Positions 36,343 through 43,777 of a stretch of 64,000 nt of DNA are shown here, one piece after another. The notes under the pieces are model-generated. The model ran no database searches. It saw only the letters and a list, made by a program, of their open reading frames with translations, and had not been told where the DNA came from. The DNA is from AC-32 sp963772975 (GTDB lineage Bacteria > Actinomycetota > Thermoleophilia > Gaiellales > Gaiellaceae), in assembly GCA_963772975.1 (NCBI GenBank), contig CAVYZH010000010.1:682001-746000 (forward strand). Reading direction: 5' to 3'. How positions within the stretch are numbered: position 1 is the stretch's first letter; each line of letters starts with the position of its first letter. The position numbers were made by a program, and so were the translations under genes.

Positions 36343-36454
36343 CCGAACGCGGCCACCTTTGGCGAAAATCGCGATCACCGATCCGCTCGAGAGGGAGCGG
36401 CCTGAGATGGGCCAGTGTGCAGGAATGAGACAACCGGGAGGGAGGCCGCAGGCC

Positions 36455-37918
36455 ATGGCCACACCAACAACGATCGAGCACCCGAGCGTCAAGCAACGTC
36501 AAAAAACGGGAAAGGAGGCAAGGCAGCAGGTACCTCCGGCGGGCCATGCGGGTTGGAAGGCGGCCGCGGACCGTCCCGACCCGGTCGCGCTGCTCGAGGA
36601 GCAGGACGCGACGCGTGAGCCGGACCTCGTGCCCGTGCGCCACGGGCGGATGATGGTGTCGCCGTTCACCTTCTATCGGGGCGCGGCCAAGATCATGGCC
36701 GCCGACCTGAAGGACACGCCCAGGGCCGGCCTGATGGTTCAGCTCTGCGGCGACGCTCATCTGTCGAACTTCGGCCTGTTCGCTTCGCCGGAGCGAACGC
36801 TGCTGTTTGACCTGAACGACTTCGACGAGACGCTGACGGGCCCGTTCGAGTACGACGTGAAGCGCATGTCGGCGAGCTTCACGATCGCGGCGCGCAACAA
36901 CGGCTTCAGCAAGGCAGAGGCACACGATGCAACGCTGGCCTCCGTTAGTGCCTACCGGACTTCGATGGCCGAGTTCGCGGAGATGACCACGATGGACATC
37001 TGGTATTCCCGCCTGACCGAGCAAGAGCTGATGCAGGCAATCAGCACCTTTGCGCAGACCGAGGAGCGCGAGGCGCCGAAGAAGACTGCAAAAAAGAAAG
37101 CAAAGGAGGCGAAGAAGGGAGAAAAGGGGGCGAAGAAGATCGCGGCGAAGGCTCGGACGCGCGACAGCCTGCAGGCGCTCTCGAAGCTCGGCGAACTGGT
37201 GGATGGCCGCTACCGGATCGTCAGTCAGCCACCGATCATCATCCCGGCCCGCGATATCGACCCGGCGAGCTACGGTCTGACCGCCGACGAGCTCGAGCAC
37301 GCATTGCATGAGCAGTTCCGCGCCTACCGGGCCACCCTGCAGCCCGATCGGCGACACTTGCTCGAGCGGTTCGAGCTGATCGACGTCGCTCGCAAGGTCG
37401 TGGGCGTCGGCAGCGTCGGCACGCGAGCGTTCATCGCCCTACTCCAGGGGCGTGATCAGCAGGACCCACTGTTCCTGCAGGTCAAGGAGGCGACGCAGTC
37501 GGTGCTTGAGGACCATCTGCCGAAGAGCCGCTACAAGCAGCCCGGCGAGCGCGTCGTGCACGGGCAACGGTTGATGCAGGCCGCGAGCGACATCTACCTG
37601 GGCTGGACGAAGCGCGCGGAGGCAGGCCGGTACTTCTACTGGCGCCAGCTTCGTGACATGAAGGGCTCGGCGGACGTTGAGTCGCTGACGCCTCCCGCCC
37701 TTGCGTTCTACGCGCACCAGTGCGGATGGACGCTCGCTCGCGCGCACGCCCGATCGGGAGACCCGATCGCGATCACCAAGTACCTGGGCAAGGGCGACGG
37801 GTTCGACCAGTCCATCACCGACTTCTCTGAGCGCTACGCGGATCAGAACGAGCGGGACTTCAAGGCCTTCATCGAGGCGATCCGCTCCGGACGACTAACA
37901 GCGATCGAGGGCGTCTGA
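36455..37918 (+). CDS. DUF2252 protein (copy 2)
   Basis: 487 residues from ATG 36455. Same landmarks as copy 1: DRPDPVALLEEQ, LVPVRHGRMMVSPFTFYRG, LCGDAHLSNFGLFASPERT, FDLNDFDET, KVVGVGSVGTRAFIALL and ARAHARSGD. It differs by a lysine-rich insert (about residues 208-230, with KKTAKKKAKEAKKGEKGAKK) that is absent from copy 1 and could bind nucleic acid or simply be a flexible linker. Follows the arylsulfatase 2/DUF1269 pair. Confidence 0.9.
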   Translation: MATPTTIEHPSVKQRQKTGKEARQQVPPAGHAGWKAAADRPDPVALLEEQDATREPDLVPVRHGRMMVSPFTFYRGAAKIMAADLKDTPRAGLMVQLCGDAHLSNFGLFASPERTLLFDLNDFDETLTGPFEYDVKRMSASFTIAARNNGFSKAEAHDATLASVSAYRTSMAEFAEMTTMDIWYSRLTEQELMQAISTFAQTEEREAPKKTAKKKAKEAKKGEKGAKKIAAKARTRDSLQALSKLGELVDGRYRIVSQPPIIIPARDIDPASYGLTADELEHALHEQFRAYRATLQPDRRHLLERFELIDVARKVVGVGSVGTRAFIALLQGRDQQDPLFLQVKEATQSVLEDHLPKSRYKQPGERVVHGQRLMQAASDIYLGWTKRAEAGRYFYWRQLRDMKGSADVESLTPPALAFYAHQCGWTLARAHARSGDPIAITKYLGKGDGFDQSITDFSERYADQNERDFKAFIEAIRSGRLTAIEGV

Positions 37919-37971
37919 GGCTCAGGAGGCAGTGAACACCAGGAGAAGGGTCACGTGAGAGGAGTGGTGGT

Positions 37972-38796
37972 GTGAACGAGCAGAGCCAACGCGCCGAGGC
38001 CGAGGCAGGTGTCCTCGGCTGGATCGAGAGGGACTTCACCGCGCCGATGGCGGACTTTCAGAATCCCGACCAGGAGTGGCGGCGTCTCTTCTCCGAGTTC
38101 TACGGCACCTTCCTGCTCGTGCTGGTCGCCGCAGGCGGCGGGATGATGAGCCAGGCCTTCCCGAACACGATCAGCCGGACTGCGGCCGTGGTCGCGCCGG
38201 GGTTGATGGTGATGGGGATCATCATGTTCATGGGCAAGATCTCGGGGGCGCACCTCAACCCCGCCGTCAGCCTTGCCTTCTGGCTGCGCCGCGACTTCCC
38301 CTGGCGGCGGGTGCCGGGCTACATCGTCGTACAGCTGATCGGGGCGTCGCTCGCCGCCCTCTTCCTGCACGAGGTGATCAAGGTGTCGGCGAAGTACGGC
38401 TCGAACTACCCTGCCGGCGGGTACTCGAACTGGCAGGCGTTGCTGATGGAAGCCGCCCTCACGCTGGGGCTCGTGAGCGTCATCCTGGGCACGGCCTCGG
38501 GCGCGCAGAACATCGGCATCTTCGGCGCGATCGGCGTCGGCTCCTACGTCGCGCTCGCCGGGCTGTGGGGCAGCCCGATCTCGGGTGCATCGATGAACCC
38601 GGCGCGCACGTTCGGCCCCGATCTCGTCGGACGCGACTTCACGGCCTACTGGGTCTACGTCGTCGGCCCGATCGTGGGTGCCGCCATCGCGGTCGGCTTC
38701 GCGTACGTCTTGCGTGGCGCGGGAGGCGGGGCATCCGGCTCAGCCGCGGCGCAGGGGGACATGTTCACGGAGACCGCGCGTCCGGGGAAGACATGA
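37972..38796 (+). CDS. Aquaporin / MIP-family channel
   Basis: 274 residues from GTG with GAGAGGAG upstream. Six helices plus two pore loops with NPA boxes: SGAHLNPAVS and SGASMNPARTFGPDL. A polar N-terminal extension of about 35 residues precedes the first helix, and the tail after residue 245 is glycine-rich. The selectivity filter cannot be settled from sequence alone, so water or glycerol is open. It stands between DUF2252 and tRNA-Glu. Confidence 0.92.
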   Translation: MNEQSQRAEAEAGVLGWIERDFTAPMADFQNPDQEWRRLFSEFYGTFLLVLVAAGGGMMSQAFPNTISRTAAVVAPGLMVMGIIMFMGKISGAHLNPAVSLAFWLRRDFPWRRVPGYIVVQLIGASLAALFLHEVIKVSAKYGSNYPAGGYSNWQALLMEAALTLGLVSVILGTASGAQNIGIFGAIGVGSYVALAGLWGSPISGASMNPARTFGPDLVGRDFTAYWVYVVGPIVGAAIAVGFAYVLRGAGGGASGSAAAQGDMFTETARPGKT

Positions 38797-38853
38797 GACG
38801 CCCGACGAGCAGGCTCGAAGCATCAACCGGCCGGGGGCTATCCTTCCGAGGCC

Positions 38854-38926
38854 GCCCCCGTCGACTAGCGGCCTAGGTCACAGCCCTTTCAAGGCTGCAG
38901 CGCGGGTTCGAATCCCGCCGGGGGCA
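38854..38926 (+). tRNA. tRNA-Glu (anticodon TTC)
   Basis: Acceptor GCCCCCG/CGGGGGC, anticodon loop CTTTCAA between CAGCC and GGCTG, T-arm GCGGGTTCGAATCCCGC, discriminator A. CCA not encoded. 73 bases. Confidence 0.97.
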
Positions 38927-38929
38927 TCC

Positions 38930-39313
38930 GTGGTCACCGTGGACGAGGTTCGGGAGATTGCGAGTGGGCTTCCTCGTAGCTCGGAAGGTCTCGTGCGCGG
39001 CCAGGTGAAGTTCCGGATCGGGCGGATCGTCTGGCTTGCGCTCTCCCGCGACGGGACGACCATGGGGTTCGCCTTCCCGAAGGAGCTGCGCGAGGCGCTC
39101 GTCGAATCCGACCCGGGCAAGTTCTCGCTGCCGAGCGCTTCCGACATGCGCTACCACTGGGTGCACGTCCGGCTCGAAGCGATCGACGCCGACGAGCTGC
39201 GTGAGCTCGTCGAGGACGCCTGGGCGTTCTGCGTCCCGAAGTACGTGGCCGAGGAGTACGCCGTCGCGCAGGGCTACCTCGAGTCTGGCACGCTAGAAGG
39301 CGAGGGCGGTTAG
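38930..39313 (+). CDS. MmcQ/YjbR-family protein wedged between two tRNAs
   Basis: 127 residues from GTG 38930 (GTG 38939 possible). It has the YjbR fold pattern: TVDEVREIASGLPRSSEG, FRIGRIVWLALSRDG, GFAFPKELREALVESDPGKF, HWVHVRLEAIDADELRELVE and DAWAFCVPKYV. These proteins have a CyaY-like α/β fold and possible DNA binding. The gene starts three bases after tRNA-Glu and its stop lies ten bases inside tRNA-Val, so it must be on the same transcript and compete with tRNA processing. Confidence 0.88.
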   Translation: MVTVDEVREIASGLPRSSEGLVRGQVKFRIGRIVWLALSRDGTTMGFAFPKELREALVESDPGKFSLPSASDMRYHWVHVRLEAIDADELRELVEDAWAFCVPKYVAEEYAVAQGYLESGTLEGEGG

Positions 39314-39376
39314 CTCAGCTGGGAGAGCGCCTGCCTTACAAGCAGGAGGTCACTGGTTCGAGCCCAGTACCGCCCA
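39304..39376 (+). tRNA. tRNA-Val (anticodon TAC)
   Basis: Acceptor GGGCGGT/ACCGCCC, D-arm AGCTCAGCTGGGAGAGC, anticodon loop CTTACAA between CCTGC and GCAGG, T-arm CTGGTTCGAGCCCAG, discriminator A. CCA not encoded. Its first ten bases overlap the end of the YjbR gene. Confidence 0.97.
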
Positions 39377-39381
39377 TCTCG

Positions 39382-39421
39382 ACCTGCTTAACCATGCGGA
39401 GATCCGCATCTTTGAGCAGGT
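39382..39421 (+). terminator. Nested inverted repeat after tRNA-Val
   Basis: Outer arms ACCTGCT and AGCAGGT enclose an inner stem ATGCGG-agat-CCGCAT. It is the only structured element between the tRNA and the CBS gene. It lacks a U-tract, so termination or tRNA 3' processing are both possible. Confidence 0.4.
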
Positions 39422-39487
39422 TAGGTGTTCCCGTCCCGAGTCCGACAGGGCTAAGATCGCACAGCAAGCGAAGAGGAGGCACGCACG

Positions 39488-39922
39488 ATGGCGAAGAGCG
39501 TTCGCGACGCGATGACCGGCGATCCTCACTCAATCGGCGCAACGGCGTCGGTGGTCGAGGCCGCGCAACTGATGCGAGAGGAACACATCGGCTCGCTTCC
39601 GATCACCGACGGCGAGAAGCTTGTCGGCATGATCACCGACCGAGACATCACGACGAGAGTGGTCGCCGAGGCGGCAGACCCGAAAGTGACCTCGGTTGGG
39701 GACGTCTACTCTCGGGACCTCGTCAGTGTCGAGCCCGACAACGACCTCCAAGAGGCACTGCAGCTCATGGCCCGCCACCAAGTTCGGCGGCTGCCCGTTG
39801 TCGAAGACGACAGGCTCGTCGGCATCGTCGCCCAGGCCGACATTGCCCTCGGCGAGAACGAGAAGAAGACCGGTGAGCTCGTCGAGGCGATCTCCGAGCC
39901 CTCCGACGGAGAGCGCAGGTAG
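39488..39922 (+). CDS. Tandem CBS-domain protein
   Basis: 144 residues from ATG with GAGGAGG upstream. Two CBS modules: first SVRDAMTGDPHSI to GMITDRDITTRVV, second VGDVYSRDLVSVEPD to LVGIVAQADIAL. Both end with the typical D-I nucleotide-contact strands. Such stand-alone pairs bind adenine nucleotides and act as energy sensors. Partner unknown. It ends 51 bases from the convergent TIR gene. Confidence 0.9.
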   Translation: MAKSVRDAMTGDPHSIGATASVVEAAQLMREEHIGSLPITDGEKLVGMITDRDITTRVVAEAADPKVTSVGDVYSRDLVSVEPDNDLQEALQLMARHQVRRLPVVEDDRLVGIVAQADIALGENEKKTGELVEAISEPSDGERR

Positions 39923-39973
39923 CTCGGCCCGACCGCACGATCGGGTCAGCCCTCGATCGCCCGTGGCGAGTGC

Positions 39974-40891
39974 TCAGAATGCGCTCGCGGCCGACTTCCA
40001 CTCGCGCAGGCGCTGCGCGATGAGCTGGGTCCGTTCCCGCTCGCTCTCGCCGTCCAGCACCTCGAGGTCTGAAGGGTCGGCTCGAAGGAAGACGCCGGCG
40101 GTTCGGGCGTTCAGCGCGGGGTCGCGATCCGACCGTGTCGTCCAGTACCCGGTGGCGCGGTCGGTGGCCTCCACCCTGATCTCGCCGGTGCCCTCGAGCT
40201 GCGGGGCATTCGGGTCCCGAGGGCGCTCGCCCTTCCAGAAGAAGAAGATGCCGGCCGGATCCTTGCGCTCCTTCGCAGCCTCGCTCCAGTAGCGCGCCGA
40301 CAGCGTGCCGTTCTCCTGCCAGGAGCGGCCGGTCACGTTCAGGTCACCCTCGCGGTCCCGCGAGATGCGCAGGAGGCTCACCGCCGACGGTTCTTCTTCG
40401 CTCCGCACGGTGAGCGAGAGCTGCCACCAGAGGCCCTCGATGGGGCCGCGGCGACCTTCGGTCTCGATCGCGTTGCGGAGCTTCTGGTTGATCGCGCGAA
40501 CCTCCGAGGCGGTGGTGGCCGGGTCGTAGCGGACGGAGGTCAGCCCGAGCAGGTCGGTCGGGAGCTTCGAACCCGTAGCGTGGAGGATGAACGTGCGCCG
40601 GATGCCTAGCGCGCCACCGAACAGCCCGGCCTCGAACACCACGTTGTCGCGCGGCGACGCCTGGCCGGACTCGGAGGCATCCGTCGTGGTCCAATCGTCC
40701 TGGGCGAACACGAACGCCGCAAAATCGACCTCCTGAGAGAGCTCGACGAGCCGGTCGAGGGTGGACCGCCCGGGGTTGAACGTGGTCGTCCAGGGCTCGA
40801 CGTCGGCGATGTCCTTGAGCCCGCGCGTAATCGCCTGGAGCAGCTTGGCCTGCGCGCCTGACGAACCGAGGAAAATGCGTGGCTTGTTCAT
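39974..40891 (-). CDS. TIR-like (PF10137-type) effector with C-terminal sensor-like domain
   Basis: 305 residues from ATG 40891 (open to 40921). The first 150 match the TIR domain of CBASS/Pycsar effectors: RIFLGSSGAQAKLLQAI, VEPWTTTFNPGRSTLDRLVE, VDFAAFVFAQDDW, SPRDNVVFEAGLFGGALG with the conserved Glu, and ILHATGSKLPTDLLGLTSVRYD. These domains cleave NAD+. Residues about 165-305 (GLWWQLSLTV, DREGDLNVTGRSW, GIFFFWKGERP, GTGEIRVE, YWTTRS) are β-rich, like a ligand-binding barrel. No nucleotide cyclase is nearby, so the trigger is unknown. Antiphage function is inferred from the family. Confidence 0.75.
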   Translation of the reverse strand: MNKPRIFLGSSGAQAKLLQAITRGLKDIADVEPWTTTFNPGRSTLDRLVELSQEVDFAAFVFAQDDWTTTDASESGQASPRDNVVFEAGLFGGALGIRRTFILHATGSKLPTDLLGLTSVRYDPATTASEVRAINQKLRNAIETEGRRGPIEGLWWQLSLTVRSEEEPSAVSLLRISRDREGDLNVTGRSWQENGTLSARYWSEAAKERKDPAGIFFFWKGERPRDPNAPQLEGTGEIRVEATDRATGYWTTRSDRDPALNARTAGVFLRADPSDLEVLDGESERERTQLIAQRLREWKSAASAF

Positions 40892-40984
40892 GCGCAATTC
40901 ATGATGACCGACATGGCGCACACACGCCGAGGCGGGAACTGTTCAGTGCGATTTCGGCTTGGGTCGTCCGCTGGAGTTCGCGCG

Positions 40985-41410
40985 TCAGGCCGCGTTCGCC
41001 GGGTGTAGCTGCGCGGCGCCCCAGGCCTTGTTGCACTTTTCGCAGAAGACCTGCACGGTGGCGTGCAGCGCGGCCGGGCCGGCGCCCGAGAGAACATAGA
41101 CCTGTTCGCCCCAAGCGCGCTGCAGCACCATCCGCCTCGAGCCCATGTGGACGTAGAGGGCCGGCGCCCGCTGGGTCTTGAAGTCGCGGCTGAAACGCAG
41201 GATCACTTTGCCCGTCCGCGTGCGCTCGACCGTCACGGTGCCGTTCGTGCCCCACGAGACGGTCTTCAGGGTGCCGCTCGCGAGCACCCCGGGCGGCCCC
41301 TGCGCGAAGGCGTTCTCGGGCCCGCCGCGGGTGAGCGTAAAGCCCAGCGCCAGGCCGGCTGCGGCGGTGACGCCGAGCCCTGCAAGCAGCAGTCGTGGTC
41401 GTCTTCTCAT
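40985..41410 (-). CDS. Secreted DM13-domain protein with terminal CxxC
   Basis: 141 residues. An N-terminal membrane or signal helix after MRRRPRLLLAGLGV (about 7-27) leads to a DM13-like β-sandwich: GTLKTVSWGTNGTVTVERT, KVILRFSRDFKTQRAPALYV. The C-terminus holds a cysteine pair in VFCEKCNKAWG. DM13 domains are proposed electron-transfer modules with redox Cys, but here the pair sits outside the usual core position. Extracytoplasmic location is likely. Confidence 0.75.
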   Translation of the reverse strand: MRRRPRLLLAGLGVTAAAGLALGFTLTRGGPENAFAQGPPGVLASGTLKTVSWGTNGTVTVERTRTGKVILRFSRDFKTQRAPALYVHMGSRRMVLQRAWGEQVYVLSGAGPAALHATVQVFCEKCNKAWGAAQLHPANAA

Positions 41411-41513
41411 CCGCTTACGTCACTTTGCCACAAACTGGCCGCCCAACTTTCTCACGAGATTTTCACCGGATTGCAGCCCACCGTTCATGAATACGGCTCA
41501 AAGTTGATCCTGG

Positions 41514-42380
41514 ATGCGTTTCGCCGTCATCGCCCACAACTCGAGCCCCACCAATCTTGCGCTCGCAGCGGGCGGCTGGAACGGCGTCCCGGGCGAGTTG
41601 CTGACCCCGCGTGAGGCGTTGCTGACGCTCGGCCGCGGCGACGTCGCGCTCGCCCGACTCGACGTGCGCCAGTCCCTCGACGGAGTCGAGGACGGCCTCT
41701 GGGCGCTCGAGCGGCTCGAGGAGGCGGGGATCCGCGTGCTCAACCGCCCGGAAGCGGTGGTTCTCGCCCACGACAAGCTGCTCACCGCGCGCGTCCTGCG
41801 CCGGGCCGGGCTGCCGCACCCGCGCACGACGCTGATCGAGCGGAACGGGCCGCTGCCCGATCTCGACTTTCCGGCGGTCGTCAAGCCGCGCTTCGGCAGC
41901 TGGGGCCAGGACGTGAAGCTCTGCCGCGACCGGGAGGAGCTGCGCGCGGTGCTCGAGGGCCTGACCTGCCGCCTCTGGTTCCGCGCGACCGGCGCCGTCG
42001 CCCAGGAGCTGATCCCGCCGCTCGGCCACGACCTGCGCCTCGTGATCTCCGGCGGACGGATCGTCGCCGCGGCGAAGCGGATCGCGGCTCCAGGCGAGTG
42101 GCGCACCAACGTCGCGCTCGGCGCGAGCGTCGTCCCGGCGGAGCCGCCGCCCGTGGCGTCGGAGCTCGCGCTCGCGGCCGCGAAGGTCTCCGGGCTCGAC
42201 CTGGTCGGCGTCGACCTGCTGCCGACCGGGCCCGGCGGCTTCAGCGTGATCGAGCTGAACGGGGCGGTCGATTTCCGGCCCGTGTACGCGCTCGACGAGG
42301 GCGACGTCTTCGCCGGCGCCGTTGCCGCGCTGGCAGGCCGCGAGGCCGAGCCTCCGGCCGCTTTCGCGCAGATCTCCTGA
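41514..42380 (+). CDS. RimK-like ATP-grasp enzyme
   Basis: 288 residues. A pre-ATP-grasp domain precedes RVLNRPEAVVLAHDKLLTARVL (substrate and hinge), and the ATP-grasp core is LDFPAVVKPRFGSWGQDVKL, AQELIPPLGHDLRLVISGGR, GVDLLPTGPGGFSVIELNG with the metal-binding Glu and Asn. RimK-type enzymes join an amino acid to a carboxylate; the acceptor is unknown. A GspE-N protein follows 30 bases later. The 103-base upstream gap is AT-rich and divergent from the DM13 gene, as expected for promoters. Confidence 0.85.
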   Translation: MRFAVIAHNSSPTNLALAAGGWNGVPGELLTPREALLTLGRGDVALARLDVRQSLDGVEDGLWALERLEEAGIRVLNRPEAVVLAHDKLLTARVLRRAGLPHPRTTLIERNGPLPDLDFPAVVKPRFGSWGQDVKLCRDREELRAVLEGLTCRLWFRATGAVAQELIPPLGHDLRLVISGGRIVAAAKRIAAPGEWRTNVALGASVVPAEPPPVASELALAAAKVSGLDLVGVDLLPTGPGGFSVIELNGAVDFRPVYALDEGDVFAGAVAALAGREAEPPAAFAQIS

Positions 42381-42410
42381 AAACGGCCTTTGCGGCCGAT
42401 AAGAGTTGCG

Positions 42411-43046
42411 ATGGAGCCTGCGGAGAGCATCTGGCGGCCGCTTGGCGAGCTGCTGGTCGAGAAGAACCTGCTGACGGACGACGAGCTCGAGCTTGCCCTC
42501 ACGGAGCAGGCCGACACCGGCCGCCTGCTGGGCGCGATCCTGGTCGAGCGCGGCTATCTCTCAGGGCCGGCGCTGGCCGTCGCCCTCGCAGAGCAGTACG
42601 GCGTCGAGCTCCACACCGAGCGTGGCTTCGGCACCGGCCTCTGGGCTGAGATCGACCGTCGTCACCGCGCCGGTCGCGGGCACGAGGACAACGTCGTCAA
42701 GCTCGAGGCCGTGCCCGCACCGGTCGTCGCGATCGTCCGCGACCCCGAGAAGGACCCCGAGCTCGTCCGGCTCGAGGCCGAGAACGGGCGACTGCAGGAC
42801 GAGATCGAGCGCCTGCGCGGCGAATTCACCAAGCTGAAGCTCGTCGAGACCCCGGTCCCGGCGTCCTCGCACCTGCTGTTCGTGCCGACGCCGGCCCGCT
42901 ACCTGTTCGTCGAGCGCGACGGCGCTCCGCCGCAGCCGGGCGCCAAGCTCGAGCTCGAGCAAGGCGCGTTCGCCGTGGCCAAGCTCGGCGACGCGCCGTT
43001 TCCGGGCGAGGATCGCCCGTGCGCGTTCCTCCTGCCGCTGGCCTAG
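42411..43046 (+). CDS. GspE-N/MshEN-domain protein with coiled coil
   Basis: 211 residues from ATG 42411. The N-terminus (about 8-66) is a GspE N-terminal-like module: LGELLVEKNLLTDDELELAL, GRLLGAILVERGYLSG, ALAVALAEQYGVEL. Some such modules bind cyclic di-GMP, but no motor ATPase follows. A coiled coil (LVRLEAENGRLQDEIERLRG, about 125-145) leads to a C-terminal β-rich part. Its TAG shares CTAG with the convergent gene. Function unknown, perhaps an adaptor. Confidence 0.75.
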   Translation: MEPAESIWRPLGELLVEKNLLTDDELELALTEQADTGRLLGAILVERGYLSGPALAVALAEQYGVELHTERGFGTGLWAEIDRRHRAGRGHEDNVVKLEAVPAPVVAIVRDPEKDPELVRLEAENGRLQDEIERLRGEFTKLKLVETPVPASSHLLFVPTPARYLFVERDGAPPQPGAKLELEQGAFAVAKLGDAPFPGEDRPCAFLLPLA

Positions 43047-43777
43047 GTGCTGTTGCCCGACGAGGGCGGCTGGATCACGATCACGTTCCGCGTGATCCCG
43101 AGGTAGTCGTAGAGCCTCGAGGCTGTCAGATCCTTCACCGTCTGCTCCTCGCGCGGGAGGATCCTGCCTGGTAGCGGCGGCGTCGACTGCGGAAGCGTGC
43201 GGCGCAGTGGGTGCTTGAGGCTCCCGGAGAGGTCGTCGCGGCTGAAGAACGCCGTCGAGCTCAGCTTCGTCTCTCCCTTCCCGGGCGGGAAGAAGATCAG
43301 CACGTTGTCGATCGGGTGTGCGTACTCCATGGTGTAGAGCGCCAGCTCCAGAGCCTCGCGGCGCAGGACGGTCTTTGGTGACCCCTCCGAGATCGAGCAC
43401 GTCGTCGGGTTGTCGCCGCAAAGGATGAAGACGGCGGTCTTCTCGGGCTCGAACGAGCGGTCGAGCGCCCGCGGGTCGTCCTTCTTGACGATCGCGACGC
43501 CGGCGAAGTCGTTGCCGTTCTGCGCGCCGCCGACCTTCACCGCCACCAGCGGGTCGCCGGTCGGCAGGCGGTAGGAGCTGCCGACGTGCTGCGCGATCTC
43601 GAGCACGCGCGAGTCGGTCGAGCCGGCGGCGGGCTGCCAGCTCGACCAGGGCGGTCCCGCCGTCGGGCCGGAGCGCTGGACGAGCACGATCAGGCCTCCG
43701 ACGGCGACGCCGACCGCGGCGCCGAGCAGGAGGTAGGCCACTGCGAAGCGGCCGCGGGTGCCTAGACGGCCGGCCAT
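43043..43777 (-). CDS. Membrane-anchored partner of the FtsH-like protease
   Basis: 244 residues with one membrane helix (about 11-33) and an outside domain including VAVKVGGAQNGNDFAGVAIV, FILCGDNPTTCSI (two cysteines that may pair) and a conserved end DYLGITRNVIVIQPP. Its ATG lies 16 bases inside the 3' end of the FtsH-like gene, so translation is coupled and a functional link with the protease is likely. No known domain recognised. Confidence 0.65.
   Translation of the reverse strand: MAGRLGTRGRFAVAYLLLGAAVGVAVGGLIVLVQRSGPTAGPPWSSWQPAAGSTDSRVLEIAQHVGSSYRLPTGDPLVAVKVGGAQNGNDFAGVAIVKKDDPRALDRSFEPEKTAVFILCGDNPTTCSISEGSPKTVLRREALELALYTMEYAHPIDNVLIFFPPGKGETKLSSTAFFSRDDLSGSLKHPLRRTLPQSTPPLPGRILPREEQTVKDLTASRLYDYLGITRNVIVIQPPSSGNST

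Noticed and set aside
38873..39166. Minus-strand open frame ending in DSNPRC-like residues
   Set aside because: It is the antisense of tRNA-Glu and the YjbR gene; this peptide signature is a well-known artefact of translating tRNA complements.
39336..39542. Minus-strand open frame ending GGTGLEPVTSCL
   Set aside because: Classic spurious translation of the complement of a tRNA, here tRNA-Val.
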